DNA of 64,000 bases from Acidovorax delafieldii. Its GTDB lineage: Bacteria > Pseudomonadota > Gammaproteobacteria > Burkholderiales > Burkholderiaceae_C. The position numbers and the translations under genes were made by a program. Where the stretch lies: contig NZ_VJWE01000015.1 of the NCBI RefSeq assembly GCF_007993815.1, positions 196,694 to 260,693 of the forward strand, in the 5' to 3' direction. The stretch's first letter is position 1, and the number at the start of each line of letters is the position of its first letter. Below are positions 44,237-52,485 of the stretch, piece after piece. The notes below the pieces were generated by a model that saw nothing but the letters and a program-made list of their open reading frames with translations, was not told the DNA's origin and did no database searches.

Positions 44237-45424
44237 CTATTTGGACAGCAGCCGCATGGTTTCTTCCAGCCCCTTGAGCGACAGCGGGTACATGCGGTTG
44301 CTCACCAGCTGCTGGATGATGCTGATGCTCTGGCGGTACTGCCACACGCCCTGGGGCTCGGGGTTGATCCACGCAAACTTGGGGAAGGCGTGGGTGAGGC
44401 GCTGGATCCACTCGGCACCCGGCTCCTCGTTGTTGTATTCCACACTGCCGCCGGGCTGCAGGATCTCGTACGGGCTCATCGTCGCGTCGCCCACAAAGAT
44501 CAGCTTGTAGTCCTTGTTGTACTTGCGGATGATGTCCCAGGTGGGGAACTTCTCGGCAAAGCGGCGGCGGTTGTTCTTCCACATGAAGTCGTACACGCAG
44601 TTGTGGAAGTAGTAGAACTCCAGGTGCTTGAACTCGCTCTTGACCGCACTGAACAGCTCTTCCACACGCTGGATGTGCTCGTCCATCGTGCCACCCACGT
44701 CCATCAGCAGCAGCACCTTCACGTTGTTGTGCCGCTCGGGCACCATCTTGATGTCCAGGTAGCCCGCGTTGGCCGCCGTGCTGCGGATGGTGTCGGGCAG
44801 GTCCAGCTCCAGCTCATGCCCTTCGCGCGCAAACTTGCGCAGGCGGCGCAATGCCACCTTGATGTTGCGTGTGCCCAGCTCCTGCTGGTCGTCGTAGTCC
44901 TTGTAGGCGCGCTGCTCCCACACCTTCACCGCGCTCTTGTTCTTGCCCGCGCCGCCAATGCGCACGCCCTGGGGGTTGTAGCCGCCGTGGCCAAACGGGC
45001 TGGTGCCGCCGGTGCCGATCCACTTGCTGCCGCCTTCGTGGCGTTCCTTCTGCTCTTCGAGGCGCTTCTTCAGCGTCTCCATCAGCTCGTCCCAGCCCAT
45101 CTTCTCGATGGCGGCCTTCTGCTCGGGCGTGAGTTCGTTCTCCAGGATCTTGCGCAGCCAGTCGGCCGGGATCTGCTTGGTGAAGTCGGCCACCATCTCC
45201 ACGCCCTTGAAGTAGGCGCCGAAGGCCCGGTCGAACTTGTCGTAGTGCTTCTCGTCCTTGACCAGCGTGAGGCGCGAGAGGTTGTAGAAATCGTCCAGGC
45301 TCCACGCGTCATCCGACTTGGGGCCCACCACACCGGCCTGCAGCGCTTCGAGCAGGGTGAGGTATTCCTTGACCGACACGGGCAACTTGGCCGAGCGCAG
45401 GGTGTAGAAGAAGTCGATGAGCAT
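44237..45424 (-). CDS. VWA-domain (CoxE/YeaD2-like) protein
   Basis: 395 aa. The N-terminal half is helical (YLTLLEALQAGVVG, WLRKILENELTPEQKAAIEK). The C-terminal VWA-like domain carries VKVLLLMDVGGTMDEHIQRV, where the metal site reads D-x-G-x-T instead of D-x-S-x-S, and later KLIFVGDATMSPYEI. Proteins of this type work with MoxR AAA+ ATPases in maturation of enzymes or surface complexes; such an ATPase is encoded three genes upstream on the same strand. The start directly follows the end of a dispersed repeat. Confidence 0.85.
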   Translation of the reverse strand: MLIDFFYTLRSAKLPVSVKEYLTLLEALQAGVVGPKSDDAWSLDDFYNLSRLTLVKDEKHYDKFDRAFGAYFKGVEMVADFTKQIPADWLRKILENELTPEQKAAIEKMGWDELMETLKKRLEEQKERHEGGSKWIGTGGTSPFGHGGYNPQGVRIGGAGKNKSAVKVWEQRAYKDYDDQQELGTRNIKVALRRLRKFAREGHELELDLPDTIRSTAANAGYLDIKMVPERHNNVKVLLLMDVGGTMDEHIQRVEELFSAVKSEFKHLEFYYFHNCVYDFMWKNNRRRFAEKFPTWDIIRKYNKDYKLIFVGDATMSPYEILQPGGSVEYNNEEPGAEWIQRLTHAFPKFAWINPEPQGVWQYRQSISIIQQLVSNRMYPLSLKGLEETMRLLSK

Positions 45425-45425
45425 G

Positions 45426-45482
45426 ATTTGGGCCTCTAGCGCTAGTGTTTATTGCGCATGGCGCTCTAAAAGATATAGCAGC
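45426..45482 (-). repeat. Dispersed repeat, copy 6, overlapping the acetyltransferase 3' end
   Basis: On the minus strand: TGCTATATCTTTTAGAGC, then CACTAGCGCTAGAGGCCC and AAATC. It covers the last ten codons and stop of the acetyltransferase and ends one base before the VWA start codon. Confidence 0.65.
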
Positions 45483-46045
45483 TGTGCCTTGGCCTCAGGC
45501 CATTCGCCGGCACGCATGCTGTACATCACCGTGTCGCGGATGGTGCCGTCGCGGCGCAGCGCGTGGCCGCGCAGCACGCCGTCTTTCTTGGCGCCCAGGC
45601 GCTCGATGGCGCGTTGTGACGCAAAGTTGTAGTTGTCGGTGCGCCAGCCCACCACATGGCAGCCCAGCGTGTCGAAGGCGTGGCCCATCATCAGCAGCTT
45701 GGCGGTGGTGTTGACGTGGGTGCGCTGCACGCTTTGGCAGTACCAGGTGTAGCCAATTTCCACGCGTTTCACAGCCGGCACGATGTCGTGGTAGCTGGTG
45801 GAGCCCAGCACTTTGCCGGTGGCGTCTTCCACCACGGCAAAGGCAAAGCGGTTGCCGTCCTCGCGCATCTTGAGCGCGGCTTCGATGTACGCGCGGGTGT
45901 CCTGCGGCTCGGGTACCGAGGTGATGCGCAGCTTCCACAGCTCGCCATCGGCGGCTGCGGCCCGCAGGCCTTCTTCATGGGCCAGCGCCAGCGGCTCCAG
46001 GCGGACTCCGCGATCGCGCAGCGTGACAGGTTCTACAAAAGCCAT
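45449..46045 (-). CDS. GNAT-family N-acetyltransferase (RimJ/RimL type)
   Basis: 198 aa. The RimJ/RimL-like pattern is present: RDRGVRLEPLALAHEEGLRA, FAFAVVEDATGKVLGSTSYH, VEIGYTWYCQSVQRTHVNTT, and RTDNYNFASQRAIERLGAKK with DGVLRGHALRRDGTIRDTVM. The substrate (protein N-terminus, amino acid or antibiotic) is unknown. Its final residues, LLYLLERHAQ, and its stop codon are encoded by a dispersed repeat. It sits between the MoxR-side genes and the VWA gene. Confidence 0.88.
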   Translation of the reverse strand: MAFVEPVTLRDRGVRLEPLALAHEEGLRAAAADGELWKLRITSVPEPQDTRAYIEAALKMREDGNRFAFAVVEDATGKVLGSTSYHDIVPAVKRVEIGYTWYCQSVQRTHVNTTAKLLMMGHAFDTLGCHVVGWRTDNYNFASQRAIERLGAKKDGVLRGHALRRDGTIRDTVMYSMRAGEWPEAKAQLLYLLERHAQ

Positions 46046-46065
46046 GGGTCTCTATCCCCTAATCA

Positions 46066-46317
46066 TCAATCCTTGGACGGTTGGCTGCGGCGGCTGTTCT
46101 GCCAGCGCCGCGCCGCATGCAGGCCCAGGCCGCCACCGATGCCCACCAGGGCGATGCCCACCAGGCTGCCGGTGCCGTAGCCGGGCGCGAAGATATCGAG
46201 CCCCAACAGCTGGCCCAGCCAGAAGCCCAGCAGGGCGCCCCCCACAAAGCCCACGGCATCGGCGACGCCGTGTGCCAGCAGCTGGCGGGTGTCGTCGTTG
46301 CTGTTGCCGTTGCTCAC
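46066..46317 (-). CDS. Small membrane protein, function unknown
   Basis: 83 aa with two hydrophobic segments (ADAVGFVGGALLGFWLGQLL and LVGIALVGIGGGLGLHAARR) and a basic tail. It resembles AtpZ/AtpI-type small membrane proteins only in layout. It uses a GTG start immediately downstream of, and touching, the stop of the MoxR ATPase gene. Confidence 0.6.
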   Translation of the reverse strand: MSNGNSNDDTRQLLAHGVADAVGFVGGALLGFWLGQLLGLDIFAPGYGTGSLVGIALVGIGGGLGLHAARRWQNSRRSQPSKD

Positions 46318-47172
46318 TCAGCGGTTCCTCTGGTTCATGAACACCAGCTTTTCAAACAGGCTCACGTCCTGTTCGTTCTTGAGCAGCGCCCCCACCAGCG
46401 GGGGCACGGCCACCTTGTTGTCGGCGCTTTGCAGGGCGGTGAGTGGAATGTCTTCGGCCACCAGCAGCTTGAGCCAGTCGATCAGTTCGCTGGTCGAGGG
46501 CTTCTTTTTCAGGCCCGGCAGGTTGCGCACGTCATAAAACGTCTTCATCGCCACGCTGAGCAGTTCGCTCTTGAGCGTGGGGAAGTGCACGTTGATGATC
46601 TGCCGCATCGTGTCGGCCTCGGGGAACTTGATGAAGTGGAAGAAGCAGCGGCGCAGGAACGCATCGGGCAGCTCCTTTTCGTTGTTCGACGTGATGAACA
46701 CCAGCGGGCGGTGCTTGGCCTTGATGAGTTCGCGCGTTTCGTAGCAGTAGAACTCCATGCGGTCGATTTCGCGCAGCAGGTCGTTCGGGAATTCGATGTC
46801 GGCCTTGTCGATCTCGTCGATCAGCAGCGCCACGGGGCGGTCGGCCGTGAAGGCCTGCCACAGCACGCCCTGGATGATGTAGTTGCGGATGTTCTTCACG
46901 CGCTCGGCGCTGTCGCCGTCGTTGAGCTGGCTGTCGCGCAAGCGACTCACCGCGTCATATTCATACAGGCCCTGCTGGGCCTTGGTGGTGGACTTGATGT
47001 GCCATTGCAGCAGGGGCATGTCCAGCGCCTGCGCCACTTCCTCGGCCAGCATCGTCTTGCCCGTGCCGGGCTCGCCCTTGATCAGCAGCGGCCGTTGCAG
47101 CGTGATGGCGGCATTGACGGCGAGCATCAGGTCTTGGGTGGCGACGTAGTTCTGGGAGCCTTGGAATTTCAT
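46318..47172 (-). CDS. MoxR-family AAA+ ATPase
   Basis: 284 aa. Walker A is GEPGTGKT, Walker B ALLIDEIDKAD, sensor 1 is in LVFITSNNEKELPDAFLRRC and the arginine finger in the same DAFLRRCFFHF stretch. Members act as chaperones inserting metals or assembling complexes together with VWA proteins. The start is ATG 47172; the frame extends upstream into the cytochrome promoter region. It leads the unit ATPase, small membrane protein, acetyltransferase, VWA protein and is divergent from the cytochrome c4 gene. Confidence 0.9.
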   Translation of the reverse strand: MKFQGSQNYVATQDLMLAVNAAITLQRPLLIKGEPGTGKTMLAEEVAQALDMPLLQWHIKSTTKAQQGLYEYDAVSRLRDSQLNDGDSAERVKNIRNYIIQGVLWQAFTADRPVALLIDEIDKADIEFPNDLLREIDRMEFYCYETRELIKAKHRPLVFITSNNEKELPDAFLRRCFFHFIKFPEADTMRQIINVHFPTLKSELLSVAMKTFYDVRNLPGLKKKPSTSELIDWLKLLVAEDIPLTALQSADNKVAVPPLVGALLKNEQDVSLFEKLVFMNQRNR

Positions 47173-47220
47173 GGGGGAAAACACCGGATCGTTGATGAAT
47201 GGGCTTGACAGGGCGCTGGC

Positions 47221-47226
47221 TATAAT
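47221..47226 (+). promoter_or_regulatory. -10 element of the cytochrome c4 gene
   Basis: A perfect TATAAT lies 52 bases before the start codon. TTGACA at 47205 is only 10 bases away and cannot be its -35; nothing good is seen at 17. Confidence 0.4.
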
Positions 47227-47278
47227 CGACGGCTGATCAGAGCCCAGAGCTGAACTTCCACGAGATTGTGCGCGCAAA

Positions 47279-47941
47279 ATGAACAAAACGTTGACCACGC
47301 TATTTGCCCTGGCTGTCGCTTCCGTGACCGCCTTGTCCCACGCCCAGGAAGCCAAGGGCGACGTGGAAGCCGGCAAGCAAAAGATCGCCATGTGCATTGG
47401 TTGCCACGGCATCGTTGGCTACCAGGCCAGCTTTCCTGAGATCCACAAGGTGCCCATGATCTCGGGCCAGAGTGCCAAGTACATTGCGGCAGCGCTGGTC
47501 GCCTACCAAAAGGGCGAGCGCAAGCACCCCACCATGCGCGGCATCGCCGAGTCGTTGTCCGAGAAGGACATCGCTGACGTGTCGGCCTACTACGAACAAC
47601 ACGGCAAGACCGGTGCCGAACTGCCCGCCAAGCCCTCGCGTGAACCCAGCGTGCAAGTGGCCGAGCTGCTGAAGAAGGGCGCTTGCGTTTCCTGCCACGG
47701 CGACAACTTCGCCAAGCCCATCGACCCCTCTTACCCCAAGATCGCCGGCCAGCATGCCGACTACCTGTTTGTGGCGCTCAAGGCCTACAAGGTTGAGAAG
47801 AACGCCAACGTGGGTCGTGGCAACGCCATCATGGGCGGTGTGGCCAAGCAGTTCACCAACGCTGAACTGAAGGCCTTGGCCAATTACGTGAGCGGCCTGG
47901 ACGGCGACCTGCACACGGTGCCCCAGTCGCGCTTCCGTTGA
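47279..47941 (+). CDS. Dihaem cytochrome c4-type protein
   Basis: 220-aa periplasmic electron carrier. The signal peptide ends at ALSHAQ. Two haem c sites are C39-IG-C42-H43 and C136-VS-C139-H140; axial Met ligands are likely M86 (HPTMRGIAESLSE) and the Met in AIMGGVAKQFTNAELKALAN. The two-domain layout and length fit cytochrome c4, which feeds terminal oxidases. A strong terminator follows. Confidence 0.92.
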   Translation: MNKTLTTLFALAVASVTALSHAQEAKGDVEAGKQKIAMCIGCHGIVGYQASFPEIHKVPMISGQSAKYIAAALVAYQKGERKHPTMRGIAESLSEKDIADVSAYYEQHGKTGAELPAKPSREPSVQVAELLKKGACVSCHGDNFAKPIDPSYPKIAGQHADYLFVALKAYKVEKNANVGRGNAIMGGVAKQFTNAELKALANYVSGLDGDLHTVPQSRFR

Positions 47942-47961
47942 TCAGCAGTCTGGCTGACTAC

Positions 47962-47989
47962 AAAAAAAGCCCGCTTCGGCGGGCTTTTT
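47962..47989. terminator. Intrinsic bidirectional terminator
   Basis: GCCCGC-TTCG-GCGGGC with AAAAAAA before and TTTTT after. It serves the cytochrome gene on the plus strand and the converging DUF3429 gene on the minus strand. Confidence 0.92.
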
Positions 47990-48006
47990 GTTGGCTGGTT
48001 GAATCG

Positions 48007-48495
48007 TCAACGGCTGGCGGCCCATGCCCCCAACGCCAGACATGTACAAGCCGTGACCGTCAGGCGCCATCGCAGCGGCAAGTACCACGTGGGAAGCAAG
48101 GTGCGCGCAGCCAGCCGGTGGTCTTGCACCAGGTGGGCTGCAAAGCCCGCGACCAGCAGCACGGCCCCCGCGGCGGCAGGCAATAGCGTGGCAGGCCAGG
48201 CCATCAACGATGGCACCACGCTCCATACAAAGCAGCGCGTGCGCTCTGGGGCGCTCAGCCCGCTTTGTGCCATGGCAAAGCCCCAGTGCAGCGCACCCAC
48301 AAAACTCAGAATCACTGCGCCGTAGGCCAGCAGCGCCTCGCTCCACCACGGTGTACTGGGCGCCCACAGGCCCACGGCTGCCAGCGCCAGGAACGGCAGC
48401 AGGCCGCCGTATCCCAGCCAGGCCACTGCCGGCGGGATGGGGGCAGAGGAGGGCGGAGGCAAAGGTTGTGTGGGCGTATGGATGTGCATCGACAT
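48007..48495 (-). CDS. DUF3429 membrane protein
   Basis: 162 aa. After a Pro-rich cytoplasmic start there are about five hydrophobic segments: AWLGYGGLLPFLALAAVGLW, LLAYGAVILSFVGALHWGFA, VPSLMAWPATLLPAAAGAVL and a C-terminal one. The motif SFVGALHWGFAMA is typical of DUF3429. Function is unknown. ATG 48495 is preceded by GGAGG, better than the upstream ATG at 48597. Confidence 0.82.
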   Translation of the reverse strand: MSMHIHTPTQPLPPPSSAPIPPAVAWLGYGGLLPFLALAAVGLWAPSTPWWSEALLAYGAVILSFVGALHWGFAMAQSGLSAPERTRCFVWSVVPSLMAWPATLLPAAAGAVLLVAGFAAHLVQDHRLAARTLLPTWYLPLRWRLTVTACTCLALGAWAASR

Positions 48496-48632
48496 GAAAG
48501 CCTCCAGATCGGTGTCCGCATTGTCTGGAAAGTGAGACTCCCGAGTGCCATGCATGGTTGTGTGTGCCAGCCAACCGTCCTTTCGCGAGTGCCTCAAGCC
48601 CTGCGCCTACAGAGCTCTCCGGTATCGCCAGT

Positions 48633-48638
48633 TAAAAT
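48633..48638 (+). promoter_or_regulatory. -10 element upstream of the antiporter leader
   Basis: TAAAAT in GTTAAAATG puts the transcript start near 48645, exactly where the structured leader begins. The -35 is weak. Confidence 0.4.
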
Positions 48639-48644
48639 GTTGTT

Positions 48645-48716
48645 TGGGTGTCGGCGCCATGGTGGCTCGGCAGGTTCATGCGCTGGTCGGGCCGCCGCGC
48701 GGCTTTTCTGCGACCC
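48645..48716 (+). ncRNA. Structured mRNA leader, possible cation-sensing riboswitch
   Basis: The ~72-base leader can fold with GTCG (48650-48653) pairing CGAC (48711-48714), a GCCA-TGG-TGGC hairpin (48656-48666), and GCCGC-CGC-GCGGC (48691-48703) followed by TTTT. The closing stem touches the ATG at 48717 and no Shine-Dalgarno is exposed. Placement before a sodium/proton antiporter suggests a sodium- or proton-related RNA such as the nhaA or DUF1646 motifs; this assignment is a hypothesis, as I cannot recall their consensus reliably. Confidence 0.45.
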
Positions 48717-49979
48717 ATGAACTCCTCCCCCACCCTGATCCAGGTGGTTGGTGCCGTCCTGTTCGGCCTGGCCATTCTTCACACCTTCTCCACCAAGTAT
48801 TTCGAGCACCTTGCGCACACGCAGCCACGGCACGCGGGCATCTGGCATCTGCTGGGCGAGGTAGAGGTCGTGTTCGGCTTCTGGGCGATGGTGCTCATGC
48901 TGTTCATGTTCTCCATCAGCGGCAAGCAGGAGGCCACCGCCTACTTGGATTCGCGCAATTTCACCGAGCCACTGTTCGTGTTCGCGATCATGGTGATCGC
49001 CGCCACGCGGCCTATCCTGGAGCTGTCTGGGGCTCTTGTCCGGGCGCTTGCCGCTTTGTTGCCGGTACAGCGCGGCATGGCCATGTATTTTGTGGTGCTG
49101 GCGTTCGTGCCGCTGCTCGGGTCGTTCATCACCGAACCTGCGGCGATGACGCTGGCCGCGTTGATGCTGCGGGACACGCTGTTCTCCCACCCCATCTCCA
49201 GCCGACTCAAGTATTCGACCATCGGTGTGCTGTTCGTGAACATCTCGATTGGTGGAACGCTCACTTCCTTTGCGGCGCCGCCCGTGCTGATGGTGGCTGC
49301 CAAGTGGAACTGGGACATCTGGTTCATGCTATCCAACTTCGGCTGGAAGGCGGCGGTGGCCGTGCTCGTCAATGCGGCCATCGCGATGCTGATCTTCCGC
49401 AACCAGTTGGGCCACATGGGCCGTAAGATGCCCGCCTCCGAGTCCCCCATGCCGTGGACCGTGACGGGCATGCACCTTGCCTTCCTGGTGCTGGTGGTAG
49501 TGTTTGCCCACCATCCCGCTGTGTTCATGGGCCTGTTCCTGTTCTTCATGGGGTTCACCACGGCGTACCAGCGCTACCAAAGTCCGCTGATCCTGCGCGA
49601 GGCGCTGCTGGTGGCGTTCTTCCTGGCTGGGCTGGTGGTGCTGGGCGGCTTGCAGCAATGGTGGCTGCAGCCCGTGCTCATGAAGATGGATGCCAACGCT
49701 GTGTTTTTTGGCGCCGCTGCGCTCACCGCGTTCACCGACAACGCTGCGCTGACCTACCTGGGATCGCTGGTCGAAGGCCTGAGTGACGAGTTCAAGGTGG
49801 CCCTGGTGGCGGGCGCCGTCACGGGGGGCGGCCTGACGGTGATTGCCAATGCGCCCAACCCGGCCGGGGCGTCCATCCTGAAGGAGAAGTTCTCGGACGG
49901 TGTCATCAACCCACTGGGCCTGCTGCTGGGGGCCTTGCCGCCCACGCTGGTGGCGGTGATCGCATTCCAGGTGCTGTAG
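48717..49979 (+). CDS. Putative Na+/H+ antiporter
   Basis: 420 aa with eleven or so membrane segments. It belongs to the putative sodium/proton antiporter group (Na_H_antiport_3-like) by GSFITEPAAMTLAALMLRDT, VNISIGGTLTSFAAPPVLMV and FTDNAALTYLGSLVEGLSDE. The paired EPAA and TDNAA motifs recall the acidic transport residues of ion-transporter superfamily members. ATG 48717 is preferred; an in-frame GTG at 48648 would put the whole structured leader in coding sequence. Confidence 0.82.
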   Translation: MNSSPTLIQVVGAVLFGLAILHTFSTKYFEHLAHTQPRHAGIWHLLGEVEVVFGFWAMVLMLFMFSISGKQEATAYLDSRNFTEPLFVFAIMVIAATRPILELSGALVRALAALLPVQRGMAMYFVVLAFVPLLGSFITEPAAMTLAALMLRDTLFSHPISSRLKYSTIGVLFVNISIGGTLTSFAAPPVLMVAAKWNWDIWFMLSNFGWKAAVAVLVNAAIAMLIFRNQLGHMGRKMPASESPMPWTVTGMHLAFLVLVVVFAHHPAVFMGLFLFFMGFTTAYQRYQSPLILREALLVAFFLAGLVVLGGLQQWWLQPVLMKMDANAVFFGAAALTAFTDNAALTYLGSLVEGLSDEFKVALVAGAVTGGGLTVIANAPNPAGASILKEKFSDGVINPLGLLLGALPPTLVAVIAFQVL

Positions 49980-50130
49980 GCGGCAGGAACAACGCCGTGC
50001 GGGGCGGCTCAGTGCTGCAGGGAGTGCGTGGAGCAATGAATCCAGCCGTGCTGCCGACAGCGCCAGGGTTTCCAGGGTTCATCGCTTCCTGGCGGGAATG
50101 CATGGCCAGATGCCCCAGGTGTGTTTCTAT

Positions 50131-50592
50131 CTATCTCCGCCCGCGAAAAATCCGCCATTGCACGCGGGTGAACCACGCGCACAACCCACCGAGCCCAGCG
50201 TAGAAGGCAAACAGGCTCCAATCCACCGCTGGGAAGTTCCAGACATCGCTGATCACCGCAGACACGCTGATCGCGCACATAAGTCCGGAAAGCAGCGCCA
50301 AGATCAAAGCAAGGGCGCGTTCCACGCCAGACGTTACCTGCTCCATGGTGTGTTGGGTGTGCTGCCAGGCGTCTGCGGCATCTTTGAGTGGGCTCTCGGC
50401 CTGAGCGGCCAGCGCTTGCGCGATGTTGTGCTGTGCCACCAAGGCAGCAAAGTCGCCTTGCCGGGGCCGTGCCGCGCGTCTGCGCCACCAAAAGCCCGCA
50501 AAAACCAAGGCGATGGCCAGAAGGATGAGGCCTGCGTACAGCAATTGGTCTTGCCATGGGACCGCGGATGCATGGAGCAGGTAGTGGAGCAT
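50131..50592 (-). CDS. Hypothetical membrane protein
   Basis: 153 aa. One N-terminal helix (QLLYAGLILLAIALVFAGFW), a ~50-residue soluble part probably helical (QHNIAQALAAQAESPLKDAA), then two helices (ALALILALLSGLMCAISVSA and DWSLFAFYAGLGGLCAWFTR). No family recognised. It lies alone between the antiporter and DUF1841 genes. Confidence 0.55.
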   Translation of the reverse strand: MLHYLLHASAVPWQDQLLYAGLILLAIALVFAGFWWRRRAARPRQGDFAALVAQHNIAQALAAQAESPLKDAADAWQHTQHTMEQVTSGVERALALILALLSGLMCAISVSAVISDVWNFPAVDWSLFAFYAGLGGLCAWFTRVQWRIFRGRR

Positions 50593-50653
50593 GGACAGTC
50601 GGTCGGTGCGACCCGTGAGCGTCGGTTGCCTCTAGCGCTTGGACTGCGGCAGT

Positions 50654-51088
50654 TCAGTCCCGCGTCGCGCGCCGCTGCACGCAGGCGATGTAGGCATCGC
50701 CATCGGGCGGGCGGCCTGCGCGCTGGCTTTCCCACAGCATCTCGCCCAGGCAGTCCATGGCGGCGTGGTGGGCGTCGTGCAGCGAGTCGAGCCGCGCCGT
50801 CAGCAGCTCTACCGCCTGGCGGATGCCACGGGGCTGGTCGATGCTGCATTGCTCGCTGATCGACAGGTGCATCGACAGGTGCAGAAACGGATTGGTCTGG
50901 CCCGGTGTTTCGTCGTAGTTGCGTGCCACGGCAGCATCGGCGTCGGACAGGTCGGCGTGGTACTCGGGGTGCTCGGCGATCCACAGGCTGGCCAGCGTCT
51001 CGATGGCTTCCATGGGGGCGCCGCTCTGGGTCTTGGCGTGCACACCACACAGAAAGCGGCGCACATCGGCTTGGGAGGGGCTGAACAT
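50654..51088 (-). CDS. DUF1841 family protein
   Basis: 144 aa, cytoplasmic, function unknown but conserved in betaproteobacteria. Family text is nearly complete: IAEHPEYHADLSDADAAVAR, DETPGQTNPFLHLSMHLSIS, EQCSIDQPRGIRQAVELLTA and HHAAMDCLGEMLWESQRAGR. The many His and acidic residues (NPFLHLSMHL) suggest a metal site. ATG 51088 gives the usual MFxPS start. Confidence 0.88.
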   Translation of the reverse strand: MFSPSQADVRRFLCGVHAKTQSGAPMEAIETLASLWIAEHPEYHADLSDADAAVARNYDETPGQTNPFLHLSMHLSISEQCSIDQPRGIRQAVELLTARLDSLHDAHHAAMDCLGEMLWESQRAGRPPDGDAYIACVQRRATRD

Positions 51089-51296
51089 GGGGCGTGAGGG
51101 TAGCACGCAGGGCAAGGGCCTGGCGTCAGAGGGGAGGCGGGGGAGGGTGACGCGGATTGCGCCCGGCCGCTACATTGCGCCGGGGCGGCGTCCTACGCGG
51201 GCTGTGCGCCGGCGCACCTACATTGGGCTGGCGCAAGGGTCGGGAGCCGGGTCCACTTTGCTGCAGTCCTCCAAACCCGGCATCGGGAGAAGTGTC

Positions 51297-51518
51297 ATGA
51301 ATGCAATGCGAATCGTTGGTGTGCTGTTGTTGGTGGTGGGCCTTGCCGGGTTTCTGACCGGAGGGTTCAGCTTTACCAAGGACACCACCCAGGCGAAGAT
51401 CGGTCCGCTGGAGTTGACCGTGAAAGAAAAGGAATCCGTGAATATCCCCCAATGGCTGAGCCTGGGCGCGATGGTTCTCGGCGGCGTGGTGCTGGTGCTC
51501 GGCTTTCGCAAGAACTGA
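51297..51518 (+). CDS. Small two-helix membrane protein (DUF3185-like)
   Basis: 73 aa. Helix 1 is MRIVGVLLLVVGLAGFLTGG, helix 2 is WLSLGAMVLGGVVLVLGFRK, with a polar linker KIGPLELTVKEKESVNIP. This layout fits small membrane proteins of the DUF3185 kind. The start follows GGGAGAAGTGTC. Two imperfect copies of CTACATTGSGC lie upstream (around 51170 and 51220), possibly promoter or regulator sites. Confidence 0.62.
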   Translation: MNAMRIVGVLLLVVGLAGFLTGGFSFTKDTTQAKIGPLELTVKEKESVNIPQWLSLGAMVLGGVVLVLGFRKN

Positions 51519-51657
51519 TTTCATCCACCGTGGCGAGTGACGGGTGTTGCGGCTCCGGTTCTCGCCCTATCCACGTAAGACGGTAATCGGAGCTTTAGCA
51601 CCGGCCGCTCGTTGCGGTGGGTGATCTCTGGTGCCGGTTGCCGACAGCCGTTATCTA

Positions 51658-52458
51658 TCACCCCCTCGGCGCCCCCATCATGCGCGAGATGGTCCGGGCC
51701 GCGCTCAGCAGTGCGGGCAGCAGGCTCTCCTGCATCACCGCCGCACTCGTGCGATTGGCCTGACCGCTGATGTTGAGCGCCGCCACCGTCTGCCCCGTGC
51801 GGTTGGTCAGCGGCGCAGCAATCGATATCAATCCCTCTTCCAGTTCCTGGTTCACCAGGCACCAGCCCTGCTGCCGCGCTTGGCGGATGTGGGCCAGCAG
51901 TGCATCCACATCGGTGGTGGTGTGTTCGGTAAAACGCTGCATGGGGTGGCCTTGCAGCCGGGCCTGCAGTTCATCGTCCGGCAACCCGGCCAGCAGCATG
52001 CGGCCCATGGACGTCCAGCACGCGGGCAGGCGCGAGCCCACGCCCAGCGTGGTGCGCATGATCTTGTGGGTGGGCACGCGCAGCACATAGACGATGTCCA
52101 GGCCGTCGAGCACGGCGGCCGATGACGACTCGCGCACCTCTTCCACCAGGTCCTCCATCACCGGCTCGGCCAGGTTCCAGATGGGCAGCGAGGACAGGTA
52201 CGCAAACCCCAAATCCAGGATGCGCGGGCTCAGGCGAAACAGCTTGCCGTCCGTCTCCACATAACCCAGCGTCTGCAGCGTGAGCAGGATGCGGCGCGCA
52301 CCGGCGCGCGTGAGACCTGTCTGCGCGGCGACTTCACTCAGGGTTTGCTGCGGCGTGGCCGCGCTGAACGAGCGGATCACCTCCAGCCCGCGCGCGAACG
52401 ACTGCACATAGCTGTCGCTCGGTTTGGGGTCTTTGGCTTCAGGGGTTTGGGAATTCAT
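51658..52458 (-). CDS. pcaR: IclR-family regulator of beta-ketoadipate genes
   Basis: 266 aa. The N-terminal winged helix is SFARGLEVIRSFSAATPQQT, LSEVAAQTGLTRAGARRILL and LGYVETDGKLFRLSPRILDL; the latter is characteristic of the PcaR/PobR/PcaU subgroup. The effector domain includes VLDGLDIVYVLRVPTHKIMR and APLTNRTGQTVAALNISGQA. It is divergent from pcaIJF, with inverted repeats between. In this subgroup beta-ketoadipate or protocatechuate is the usual effector. Confidence 0.92.
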   Translation of the reverse strand: MNSQTPEAKDPKPSDSYVQSFARGLEVIRSFSAATPQQTLSEVAAQTGLTRAGARRILLTLQTLGYVETDGKLFRLSPRILDLGFAYLSSLPIWNLAEPVMEDLVEEVRESSSAAVLDGLDIVYVLRVPTHKIMRTTLGVGSRLPACWTSMGRMLLAGLPDDELQARLQGHPMQRFTEHTTTDVDALLAHIRQARQQGWCLVNQELEEGLISIAAPLTNRTGQTVAALNISGQANRTSAAVMQESLLPALLSAARTISRMMGAPRG

Positions 52459-52485
52459 ACGTATGCCAACTATAATTCTTTAAGC

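Noticed and set aside
43130..45439. Very long plus-strand ORF (769 codons) opposite tamA and the VWA gene
   Set aside because: Composition (Val, His, Gly and Ala rich with no domains) is typical of antisense frames; both minus-strand genes are conserved.
47205..47226. TTGACA and TATAAT upstream of cytochrome c4 as one promoter
   Set aside because: They are separated by only 10 bases; the TATAAT alone is kept as a candidate.
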